From contig CAIXED010000011.1 of NCBI GenBank assembly GCA_903918375.1, positions 1 to 64,000 on the forward strand: a stretch of DNA of 64,000 bases. The letters run 5' to 3'. Positions 33,537-42,438 of this stretch are shown one piece after another (the first letter of the stretch is position 1; every line of letters starts with the position of its first letter). Both the position numbers and the translations under genes were made by a program. The notes under the pieces are model-generated. The model saw nothing but the letters and a program-made list of their open reading frames with translations. It did not search any database and was not told where the DNA came from. The DNA is from an uncultured Pseudomonadota bacterium. Lineage in GTDB: Bacteria > Pseudomonadota > Gammaproteobacteria > Methylococcales > Methylomonadaceae.

Positions 33537-35228
33537 ATGAAAAGATTAAAAGTTTATTATCTGTATGTAGGTTTACCTGTGCTGCTTGTGGCATTAGGCA
33601 CCGCGTTTTTCTTTAAAGCGATTGTTAGCACTATCGATGGTAATCCACATCCGCAAATTAACTATTTGATTTTTATATTGATTGTCGTCGGCTGTTCACA
33701 AATGTTGATGCATGTCCGTCGTATTAATCAAGAAGGCAATTTATTTGACCAATATTTTCAGGCTATTGAATTAAATCGTTCGGAACTTGAAATTCGATTG
33801 TTTCTTGATGATCCCAACAAAAAGCAAGATGTACTGGAGTTATTAAGAGTCATCCAAGCTTGGCGTGGTAAAGCTTTAACTTCGGTGCAACATGCGATTG
33901 TCGAAGCCGAATTAGAGCGTTTTGCAGCGCGTCAAAATCGTCGCTTGATGTTGTCTAACTTTATGTCAGGCATGATGGTTGGTTTAGGTTTGTTAGGCAC
34001 CTTTATTGGTTTGTTAGGCGCGTTGGCAGAAATCGGCAAGCTGATTGGATCATTCAACATGGCATCTGGCTTAATCGATCCGATTGCTGCGATTGGTGAA
34101 TTGGTTAATCGCCTGATTGCACCGATGCAAGCCATGGGCGTGGCGTTTAGTGCTTCATTGTTTGGGGTATTAGGTTCCTTGATTATGGGTATGTTGATGG
34201 TGTCGGTAAAAGGTGCTTCCAGTGATTTGGTATCACTGGTGCAATCAGACACCTCTTTTATCTTAGATGTGAATGAACCAGAAGTTGATAGCTTAGACTT
34301 TAATCCAATGAATGAAGCCTTAGCCGGTTTGGCTGAGCAAGCACCTTTACTAAAAGGCTTAGGCTTAGCTTTAGACCAATCTGAGCGTCGGGTACGTGAA
34401 TTATTAGCCGGTATGGGGCAGTTATTTACCCACATCGAAATTAATACAAAAAGCAATCTGCATTTAGTGGACTTATGTTCGCAACAAACAGAGTCACAAC
34501 AATTGACGCTAAAAACTTTAGAAGCTATGCAAACCAATCTTAGCCAGCTTCAAGCGCATCAAACTGTTTTGTCAGACTCAGCGACATTGACTAATGAAAC
34601 CATCAAAACCCAGCAACAAACTTTAACCAGCTTATTGCAAGAACAAAATCAGCAAGTTGCACAGCAACTGGCAGCACAGCAAGCTTTGTGGCAAAAACAA
34701 GCCACTATTCAAGAAGAATTAGGCTTGCAACAGCAAGAAGTGCTACAAAAAACCCAACAAACGCTATCGAACGAAGTAACAGAGCGTTTGCGTGATATTT
34801 ATGAGTTATGGCAAGAACAAGCTCAGCAGCAAGATCAAATTGCTAATTTACGTCAGCAAAAATTGAATGCTACCTTGGCTACTGAGCAAGAGTATCGAGA
34901 TAAACAGCTACAACAATTTACCCAAGCACAGCAAGTGAGTTTGCAAACCATTGTTGAGCACGCAGACCAAACTTACCGTCATCTGGGTGAACATTTACAG
35001 CATTTTGAACGTCTGTTCCAAAAAATGGTTAGCGGTCAAGAGGATGCTGAAGCGGGAAGAGTGCAATTTAACCGCTTGTTATTACAATCAATTGAAGGCA
35101 TGACCGCTGATAGTCACGCTAGAATTGAGCTAAGCGCACAATTAAAAATGTTGTTTACCGAATTACAAGCGCGTCAAGAGCAAATGAATCAAAGCTTGAC
35201 CTTAGCTTTAAACAACGATAAATCGTAA
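33537..35228 (+). CDS. MotA/TolQ/ExbB-family protein with long coiled-coil tail, SiiB-like
   Basis: This 563-residue inner-membrane protein has two N-terminal helices (about residues 8-28 and 40-58), a cytoplasmic stretch, and then the MotA/TolQ helix pair. The first of that pair reads MVGLGLLGTFIGLLGALAEI and the second AMGVAFSASLFGVLGSLIMG. Residues about 300-560 are a Gln-rich cytoplasmic coiled coil. The family works as the ring-forming half of proton-driven stators (MotAB, ExbBD, TolQR, ZorAB). In Salmonella SPI-4 the MotA-like SiiB and MotB-like SiiA support giant adhesin secretion. The gene lies between the HlyD-type gene and the adhesin gene, which favours this role. The long tail also recalls ZorA, but no other Zorya gene is present. 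Confidence 0.82.
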   Translation: MKRLKVYYLYVGLPVLLVALGTAFFFKAIVSTIDGNPHPQINYLIFILIVVGCSQMLMHVRRINQEGNLFDQYFQAIELNRSELEIRLFLDDPNKKQDVLELLRVIQAWRGKALTSVQHAIVEAELERFAARQNRRLMLSNFMSGMMVGLGLLGTFIGLLGALAEIGKLIGSFNMASGLIDPIAAIGELVNRLIAPMQAMGVAFSASLFGVLGSLIMGMLMVSVKGASSDLVSLVQSDTSFILDVNEPEVDSLDFNPMNEALAGLAEQAPLLKGLGLALDQSERRVRELLAGMGQLFTHIEINTKSNLHLVDLCSQQTESQQLTLKTLEAMQTNLSQLQAHQTVLSDSATLTNETIKTQQQTLTSLLQEQNQQVAQQLAAQQALWQKQATIQEELGLQQQEVLQKTQQTLSNEVTERLRDIYELWQEQAQQQDQIANLRQQKLNATLATEQEYRDKQLQQFTQAQQVSLQTIVEHADQTYRHLGEHLQHFERLFQKMVSGQEDAEAGRVQFNRLLLQSIEGMTADSHARIELSAQLKMLFTELQARQEQMNQSLTLALNNDKS

Positions 35229-35248
35229 TTCAGTTTTTAAGCACCAAA

Positions 35249-35316
35249 TTAAGCAGCAAAACCATCGGCAAAAATGTCGATGGTTTTGAAAAATAACTAA
35301 CAAATCTGCTGCTTAA
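35249..35316 (+). promoter_or_regulatory. Nested inverted repeats between the MotA-like and adhesin genes
   Basis: The outer arms TTAAGCAGCA (35249-35258) and TGCTGCTTAA (35307-35316) are perfect 10-bp complements. The inner arms AAAACCATCG (35258-35267) and CGATGGTTTT (35278-35287) are also perfect, with a 10-nt loop. The inner stem ends in T4 and could act as a leaky terminator or processing site, setting the ratio of secretion machinery to the large adhesin downstream. Confidence 0.6.
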
Positions 35317-35352
35317 ATAAATTCAAAATTTAATCCCTATACGAGAGCGATC

Positions 35353-38300
35353 ATGGCCGACATTTCAAACTTTAATGCCCAGTCATCAACAGCAAACGAT
35401 AATGCAGCACAACCTGCAAAACCGGTGCAGGTTATACCTGCAACTAATGCTGAAGCAGGACAAGCGCAGTTTAAATTGCCAGTGGCGGCTAGAGAGATTG
35501 TTAGTGTTGAAGTGGTTGACCTTGATTTGGTGTTGGTTTCACAAAGTGGCGAACGCTTTTTGTTACAACAAGGCGCGTTACAAGCCACCACTCATCCAGA
35601 ATCTAAAATTGCTTTTAGTGATGGCGCTAGTGAATCGGCTGCGGATCAATTGAAAAAAGTCGGTGTATTCAAGCCGATTACAGGCGGTAGTTTTCGCTTG
35701 CAAGCCAGCGATAGTAAGCCCGACCCCGATTCTAAAAATACTGGACATGATTTTGGTATAGGCAAAGAACAGCAAGAGAGTCAGAGTAAAGAAGCATCGG
35801 AAAAGCTAGAAGAAGTGACGCAAAAACTTGAACAGATGGTTCAAATGATGCAGAGCGAATCCACCGAACAAAGCCAAAATCAATATAACGGCTTAGGTGA
35901 AGGTCTAGGTGCTGGTAAAGGCCCAGGTACTGGCATTACCTCTAATAATTTGGCCTCGCCAACCCCAGGTAGTACCCCACAAAAAAAACAAGATTTCACA
36001 TCAAACTTCACATCAGACTTCACCTCGAATAACACCGCTGATTCAGAAAATTTAGCCAGCTATCAGCGTGGTTTGTATGGTAACGAAGTTTCCAAAGTGT
36101 CTAATGTGGTTGAATGGAATGGCATAGCGCCAACCAACACCCCTTTTAGTGATACCTCGATAAGACTGATGTTGGCTGATAGCCCGTTGAAAGTAGTTGC
36201 TACCGGAGATGGCCCAGTAGTGGTTAATTCAGCATGGACAGACAAGGTACTGAGTGACTTTTTAATGCCAGGTACTGCCAATGCGACTAGTTTAAAACTG
36301 ACCTTGCTAAGTCAATCAGGTGATTTACCTCCGGGATTTTTAATCAATGGTCAACAACTCACTGCTGCAGGCATTACCTTAGATGCCAAAGGCAGCTCAA
36401 TTTTACGTCTGCCTTTGTCGTGGACCATTGCCGCTGACGGCAGTCAAGTTACATCCAGCACCTTTAAAGTTGGCGTTCAGTTTTATGACGCTAGTGGTCA
36501 TCCGCTTAGCGGCCAATCGGCACCGATCAATTTTTACTATGGCGACGTAAAAAGCAGTGCCGAAACCTTGGAAACCGATGTTAATGGTAACTTTATAATC
36601 AAATTACCTGCTTTTGGTGTCAGTTACGATATCACCGGAAAGGATGGTGTCGATGATGCTATTTCCGGTGGTAATGGTGCCGATATTATTCACGGTTTAA
36701 GTGGCAATGATTCGATTAATGGCGGTGGCGGTGATGACACATTAATCGGTGGCGATGGGGCTGACACGCTAGACGGTGGCACTGGTAACAATACAGTCAG
36801 TTACGCAGGTTCAGCCGCTGTCGAAGTCCATCTTGATGGAATGACCAGTAGTGGTGGCGATGTCCTAAGCAATATTCAGAATTTAATCGGTTCTGATAAC
36901 AACGATACCCTGATTGGTAATGCTCAAGATAACAAACTCAGCGGTGGCTTGGGTGATGACAATCTTCAAGGTGGTGCCGGTGCAGATACTTTGAATGGTG
37001 GTGCCGGTAATGACATTCTCAATGGTGGTCAAGGCGCCGACGTGCTTATTGGTGGTGATGGTCAAGATACCGCCAGCTATGAAGGTGCAACAGCAGGTGT
37101 CACGGCGTCATTAGTTTCTGGAGGACTAGCCGGAGAAGCAGCTGGCGACACATATAGCGGCATCGAAAATCTAATTGGTTCTTCCTATGCTGATCAACTG
37201 ATTGGTGATTACGCTAATAACCAGTTATCAGGCGGTGATGGTAATGACAGTTTGGATGGTGGTTCAGGTAATGACAGCTTAGAGGGTGGGGCTGGCAATG
37301 ATTTATTGACCGGTGGCCAAGGTGCTGATGTTTTGAAAGGTGGCGATGGTATCGATACCGCCAGCTATGCCAATGCAAATGCTGCTGTGGAGGTTTCTTT
37401 AGCTTTGAATGCTGGTTCTGGTGATCAAGCGCAGGGCGATACCTACGACAGCATAGAAAATGTGATTGGCTCTATCTACGATGACCGCTTAGCTGGTAAT
37501 GACGGCAGTAATCAATTGGATGGTGGGATTGGTAACGATCTATTAAAAGCCACGATTGGTGGTAGCGATACCTTAGAGGGTGGAATTGGCACTGATACTG
37601 TTGATTACAGCGCTTTCACAGATACGGTCACTATATCCTTAGTGAAGGGAACCGCGGTTTCTAATACTCAAACTGACAGTCTAAAAAATATTGAAAATGT
37701 CATTGGTGGCATAGGTAATGACAGTATCGCGGGTGATGCTAATAACAATCTGCTGCAAGCTATGGACGGTAACGACACTTTAAGCGGTGCAGCGGGTGAC
37801 GATACTTTAGAGGGTGGAAACGGTAATGATGTGTTGATTGGCGGCTCAGGGGCTGATTCGCTAGTCGGTGGTGATGGAACTGATACGGCGAGTTATCAAA
37901 GCTCAGACTATGCGGTTATCGCCTCGCTTGATGATCCGACTGTTAATCAAGGTGATGCCCGTGGTGATAGTTACGTCAGTATAGAAAACCTGACTGGCTC
38001 AGCTTACAGTGATCAATTGACCGGCGATAATCAAAACAACAGCTTAAGCGGTTTAGCAGGTAATGACACATTGATAGCAACACTAGGCAAAGACACCTTG
38101 GACGGCGGTGATGGTATTGATAGTGTTGATTATTCTAGCCTGACAGATGGCGTGACCATTAGCTTGGATGCCAACGGTGATGCAGCTGTACAGGTTGCTG
38201 GCGCGGTTAAAGATCAATTAATCAGTATCGAAAACCTCACCGGTGGCCAAGGCAATGACCAGTTAACCGGTAATGCCAAAGCCAACTTATTGAGCGGTGG

Positions 38301-41300
38301 CTTAGGTAATGATGTTTTATCTTTTTCAAGTGGTGCCAATGATACTTTGGATGGTGGCGACGGTAGCGATACAGCGAATTACGCAGAGGTTAGTTCAAAT
38401 CTGACGATTGCCTTAAATAACATCCAAGTCGATGACACAGTCAAAGTCCATATTGGTACTCAAACTGACAGTCTGCGTAATATTGAAAATCTCACTAGCG
38501 GTAGCGGTAACGACAGTCTGACTGGTGATACTAATATCAACTATTTAACTGCGGGTAGTGGCAATGACACCTTGATTGGTATCTTGGGTGCGACCGGTGC
38601 TGGCGATACCCTTGATGGTGGCGATGGCACGGATACTGCCGATTACAGTAATTTAACCAGCGCCCAAGCAGTTACTGTTTCATTAACAAACGACAATACT
38701 GCCGGTAATGGTAATTTCAGCGTCGATATTGTCAATGGCACTGGTACAAGCACCGATAGTTTAAAAAATATCGAAAATATTAGCAGTGGTGCGGGTAATG
38801 ATGTTTTAAAAGGTGATGCACAAGCTAACTATCTGAAAGCGGGTGCAGGTAACGATATTTTGTATGGCTCCGGTGGTGGTAATGACACCTTGGACGGTGG
38901 TACAGGTACTGATACTGTGACCTATGAAAATATTAGTCAGAATCTGAGCATCGACTTATCGCAAACAAAAGCCACCATAGGTAGCCAAATCGACACCTTA
39001 AACAGCATTGAAAATGCCACAGGCGGTAGTGGCAATGATAGTTTGAAAGGTGATACACAAGCGAACTATCTGAAAGCGGGTGCAGGTAACGATATTTTGT
39101 ATGGCTCAGGTGGTGGTAATGACACCCTGGACGGTGGTACAGGTACTGATACTGTGACCTATGAAAATATTAGTCAGAATCTGAGCATCGACTTATCGCA
39201 AACAAAAGTCACCATAGGTAGCCAAACCGACACCTTAATCAGTATCGAAAATGCCACCGGCGGTAGTGGCAATGATAGTTTGAAAGGTGATGCCAATGTT
39301 AATAGCCTGACTGGTGGCGCTGGTAACGATACCTTGGTCGGGACATTAGGTGGTGCTGGTGATAGTTTGGATGGTGGTACTGGCACCAATACAGCCGATT
39401 ACAGCGGTTTTGCTGCGGCTAATGCGATTACTGTTGATCTAAGTACAAAAGTGAGTGGTGTTAGTAGTTTAACAATTGGGGGAACCAGTCAAACTGATGC
39501 ACTTAAATCTATCGCTAATATTACCGGTGGTGCTGGTAATGACAGCATTAAAGGTGATTCTGCTGCTAATAGTCTGATTGGTGGTGATGGTGCTGATACT
39601 TTATTTGGTTCTGTATCGGGCGGTGCTGGTAACGATACGATTGATGGGGGGGCTGGTATCGATACTGTTAGTTATGACAAGTTTAAATCAACTGATGCTG
39701 CAATTACCCAAAATCTCACGATCAATCTCACAACTGGAAAAACTACTGTAACTGGGTCTACACAAGTTGATACTTTAACCAGCATTGAAAATGTGATTGG
39801 TGGTGATGGCAATGACACAATTACAGGAAGTACAGCTAATAATGATTTAAAAGGCGGTGCTGGTGATGATACCTTCAAATATTCAGCTGGTGTAGACACA
39901 ATTGATGGCGGTGCAAATACCACGGTTGGCGATACTGTTGATTACACTGGCTACACCGCTGGCGCATTGACTCTGGTTTTAAGCGATGGTGTTGCTACCG
40001 ATAATCTGGGTAATAAACTCAGTAATATTGAAAACATTGTGGGTGTGAGTAGTTTATTTGTGAACACGATTACCGGCAATAGCAGCGCCAACCAAATTAC
40101 TGGTGGTGCGGGCAATGATGTGTTTTTCGCTTCTGCCGGTAACGATACCTTAGATGGTGCTGGTGGAACCGATAAGATGGATTACAGCAGTTATGTTGGT
40201 GTAAATGTTGGTGCAAATGCGGTTAGCTTAATTTTGAATGGCGCTAATTCGGCAATAGCGACTATCTCCGCTACCACTAAAACCGATACCTTAAAAAACA
40301 TTGAGATCATTATTAGTGGTGGCGGTAACGATACGATTACTGGTGACACTGCCAACAATAGCATCGATGGCGGTGATGGTAATGACAGTCTAAGTGGTGG
40401 TACAGGCATTGGCACAGGTAACGATACGTTGATAGGTGGTGCTGGTAATGACACTTTAGATGGTGGTGATGGTAGCGATTCTTTAGATGGTGGCGTTGGC
40501 GATGACATCCTGATTGGTGGTGCGGGTAGCGATACATTAGTGGGTGGTAGCGGTAATGATACGGCGAGTTATTCTACCTCTACTGCTGCGGTAACTGCTT
40601 CATTAGCATCTGGTGGAACTGGCGGTGATGCTAGTGTTGATACCTATAATGGAATAGAAAACCTACTGGGTGGTTCTGGTAACGACACGCTTACTGGTGA
40701 TGTTGGGGTTAATATTCTTAGTGGTGGAGCAGGTAACGATACCTTTAAAGCTACAGCGGGTGGAACTGGTGACACTTACTATGGCGGTACGAGTGCTGGT
40801 GATGCTGGTACTGATACCGTTGATTACAGCGTTTTGTCTACTAACATCTCGATTCAATTAGCTGACACTGGAAATACAATTGTTACCGTTAGCGGAACTC
40901 AAACAGATACCTTGTCTGGCATAGAAAACATTACCTCAGGCGGTGGTAACGATACTTTAACTGGTAATAAATCAGCTAATAGTTTGAGTGGTGGCACTGG
41001 TAACGATAGCTTGGATGGTGGTCAAGGTGCTGATAGTTTATCGGGCGGGGATGGGAATGACACTCTGATTGGAGGGGCTGGTAACGATACCCTAGATGGC
41101 GCTGATACATTGAATGGTGGCATCGGCGACGATAATTTATCAGGTGGATATGGTAACGATAGCTTGGATGGTGGAGCTGGTAACGATAGCTTAGTTGGTG
41201 GAGATGGTAACGATAGCTTGGATGGTGGAGCTGGTGCTGATAGCTTAGTTGGTGGGGATGGTACGGATACAGTGACTTATGCGAATGCAGTGACTGTGGA

Positions 41301-42438
41301 TTTAACCAATACTATCTTAGGTAGTGCGACTGGCGCAGGTGATGCAGCGGGTGACGTAATTAGCACTGATATTGAAATTATTATTGGCTCTGGTGCTGCT
41401 GATACCTTTATCGGACGCATTACAGCGGAAACCATACAAGGTGGTGCTGGTGACGATACCATCAAAGGCAGTCTTGGTGCCGATAGTATTGATGGTGGGA
41501 CTGGTACTACTGATGTCATGGATTATTCTTTGTCCTCTGCAATTACAATCAACCTCGGTGGCAATAATACAGGCGGATTTGCCGATGGTGATGTCTTAAC
41601 GAGTATTGAAAAAATTATTGGTGGAGCAGGGAATGACACAATGACTGCAAGCTCTACAGCCATGTTTTTTGATGGTAATGGCGGTAATGACTCATTAACA
41701 GGTGGAACAGGCAATGACACATTAAACGGTAGTGCTGGCAACGACACCTTAATTGGTAGTGGTGGAAATGACTCGTTAGATGGTGGTGATGGTGATGACA
41801 CATTAACGACAGGGAGTGGTAATGACACGCTTAAAGGTGGCGCAGGTAATGATTCCTTAAATGGTGGTGACGGTAACAATAGCTTAGAAAGTGGTGATGG
41901 CAATGATACTTTAACTGGCGGCACAGGCGATGATGTTTTGGACTTTTATGGTAGCGTTGATAAGGATACTTTATCAACTGGCCCAGGCAGTAGCCCAGCT
42001 ACAAATTCATCTTTGTTCGGTGATAGTGGTTTAGGTGGCAAAGGTAATGATACTTTTATTATTGAGCAATCAAAATTGGTGACGGGAAGTTTTCCAACCC
42101 TTGATGGTGGTGCTGGTACCGACACTTTAAAGTTCTTAGGTGTAACATCGGCTACTGTCGATTTGACCTCGCTTTCTGGATTTAGCAGTTTTGAAACACT
42201 CGATGTATCTTTAGATTCAACAACAAATTCAAATATCATTTTAAGTTCAGCGGGTATTCAAGGCTTGGTTGATAACGGTAATGCATCGGTATTGAACATA
42301 AAATTATCCGCTACTGATTTAGTGAGTATTTCGACAGTTAGCGGTGAAACGTGGTCTTTTAATAACACTTCAAATACTTATTCGTTTATACAAGGTGGCA
42401 ACATAGTCGCCCAAGCTAATTTGATTAGTCCACTATGA
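35353..42438 (+). CDS. Large RTX adhesin (2,361 aa), T1SS substrate of locus B
   Basis: This is a predicted surface or secreted calcium-binding protein. Residues about 48-85 form a short beta domain (EVVDLDLVLVSQSGERFLL) reminiscent of the N-terminal parts of LapA/Bap-type adhesins. Residues about 135-175 form a coiled coil (SEKLEEVTQKLEQMVQMM), as SiiE also has near its N-terminus. A unique domain runs to about 425, followed by about 1,750 residues of RTX nonapeptide blocks (GGxGNDxLxGG), interrupted by beta segments of the type DTVDYS...SIENV. The last 100 residues lack RTX motifs and form a C-terminal secretion-signal region. The start follows CGAGAG. The stop overlaps the ABC transporter start by 4 bp, so expression of export ATPase and cargo is coupled. 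No Ig-like domains are seen, unlike the locus A adhesin. Confidence 0.93.
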   Translation: MADISNFNAQSSTANDNAAQPAKPVQVIPATNAEAGQAQFKLPVAAREIVSVEVVDLDLVLVSQSGERFLLQQGALQATTHPESKIAFSDGASESAADQLKKVGVFKPITGGSFRLQASDSKPDPDSKNTGHDFGIGKEQQESQSKEASEKLEEVTQKLEQMVQMMQSESTEQSQNQYNGLGEGLGAGKGPGTGITSNNLASPTPGSTPQKKQDFTSNFTSDFTSNNTADSENLASYQRGLYGNEVSKVSNVVEWNGIAPTNTPFSDTSIRLMLADSPLKVVATGDGPVVVNSAWTDKVLSDFLMPGTANATSLKLTLLSQSGDLPPGFLINGQQLTAAGITLDAKGSSILRLPLSWTIAADGSQVTSSTFKVGVQFYDASGHPLSGQSAPINFYYGDVKSSAETLETDVNGNFIIKLPAFGVSYDITGKDGVDDAISGGNGADIIHGLSGNDSINGGGGDDTLIGGDGADTLDGGTGNNTVSYAGSAAVEVHLDGMTSSGGDVLSNIQNLIGSDNNDTLIGNAQDNKLSGGLGDDNLQGGAGADTLNGGAGNDILNGGQGADVLIGGDGQDTASYEGATAGVTASLVSGGLAGEAAGDTYSGIENLIGSSYADQLIGDYANNQLSGGDGNDSLDGGSGNDSLEGGAGNDLLTGGQGADVLKGGDGIDTASYANANAAVEVSLALNAGSGDQAQGDTYDSIENVIGSIYDDRLAGNDGSNQLDGGIGNDLLKATIGGSDTLEGGIGTDTVDYSAFTDTVTISLVKGTAVSNTQTDSLKNIENVIGGIGNDSIAGDANNNLLQAMDGNDTLSGAAGDDTLEGGNGNDVLIGGSGADSLVGGDGTDTASYQSSDYAVIASLDDPTVNQGDARGDSYVSIENLTGSAYSDQLTGDNQNNSLSGLAGNDTLIATLGKDTLDGGDGIDSVDYSSLTDGVTISLDANGDAAVQVAGAVKDQLISIENLTGGQGNDQLTGNAKANLLSGGLGNDVLSFSSGANDTLDGGDGSDTANYAEVSSNLTIALNNIQVDDTVKVHIGTQTDSLRNIENLTSGSGNDSLTGDTNINYLTAGSGNDTLIGILGATGAGDTLDGGDGTDTADYSNLTSAQAVTVSLTNDNTAGNGNFSVDIVNGTGTSTDSLKNIENISSGAGNDVLKGDAQANYLKAGAGNDILYGSGGGNDTLDGGTGTDTVTYENISQNLSIDLSQTKATIGSQIDTLNSIENATGGSGNDSLKGDTQANYLKAGAGNDILYGSGGGNDTLDGGTGTDTVTYENISQNLSIDLSQTKVTIGSQTDTLISIENATGGSGNDSLKGDANVNSLTGGAGNDTLVGTLGGAGDSLDGGTGTNTADYSGFAAANAITVDLSTKVSGVSSLTIGGTSQTDALKSIANITGGAGNDSIKGDSAANSLIGGDGADTLFGSVSGGAGNDTIDGGAGIDTVSYDKFKSTDAAITQNLTINLTTGKTTVTGSTQVDTLTSIENVIGGDGNDTITGSTANNDLKGGAGDDTFKYSAGVDTIDGGANTTVGDTVDYTGYTAGALTLVLSDGVATDNLGNKLSNIENIVGVSSLFVNTITGNSSANQITGGAGNDVFFASAGNDTLDGAGGTDKMDYSSYVGVNVGANAVSLILNGANSAIATISATTKTDTLKNIEIIISGGGNDTITGDTANNSIDGGDGNDSLSGGTGIGTGNDTLIGGAGNDTLDGGDGSDSLDGGVGDDILIGGAGSDTLVGGSGNDTASYSTSTAAVTASLASGGTGGDASVDTYNGIENLLGGSGNDTLTGDVGVNILSGGAGNDTFKATAGGTGDTYYGGTSAGDAGTDTVDYSVLSTNISIQLADTGNTIVTVSGTQTDTLSGIENITSGGGNDTLTGNKSANSLSGGTGNDSLDGGQGADSLSGGDGNDTLIGGAGNDTLDGADTLNGGIGDDNLSGGYGNDSLDGGAGNDSLVGGDGNDSLDGGAGADSLVGGDGTDTVTYANAVTVDLTNTILGSATGAGDAAGDVISTDIEIIIGSGAADTFIGRITAETIQGGAGDDTIKGSLGADSIDGGTGTTDVMDYSLSSAITINLGGNNTGGFADGDVLTSIEKIIGGAGNDTMTASSTAMFFDGNGGNDSLTGGTGNDTLNGSAGNDTLIGSGGNDSLDGGDGDDTLTTGSGNDTLKGGAGNDSLNGGDGNNSLESGDGNDTLTGGTGDDVLDFYGSVDKDTLSTGPGSSPATNSSLFGDSGLGGKGNDTFIIEQSKLVTGSFPTLDGGAGTDTLKFLGVTSATVDLTSLSGFSSFETLDVSLDSTTNSNIILSSAGIQGLVDNGNASVLNIKLSATDLVSISTVSGETWSFNNTSNTYSFIQGGNIVAQANLISPL
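38821..39294 (+). repeat. Tandem 237-bp duplication in the RTX region (38821-39057, 39058-39294)
   Basis: The second copy follows the first directly at 237 bp (79 codons), with only scattered base changes. Protein changes include A/V in KATIGSQ versus KVTIGSQ. Neighbouring RTX blocks are far more diverged, so this is a recent in-frame expansion. Confidence 0.9.

Noticed and set aside
31219-35228. MotB-like plus MotA-like pair as a Zorya (ZorAB) anti-phage system
   Set aside because: No ZorC, ZorD or ZorE gene is present, the two genes are split by an HlyD gene, and they sit in a T1SS operon. The SiiAB interpretation fits better.
36640-41940. Regular short repeats in the RTX gene as a CRISPR array
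   Set aside because: The repeats are degenerate, in frame and encode GGxGNDxLxGG calcium-binding motifs; there are no uniform repeat/spacer units and no cas genes.
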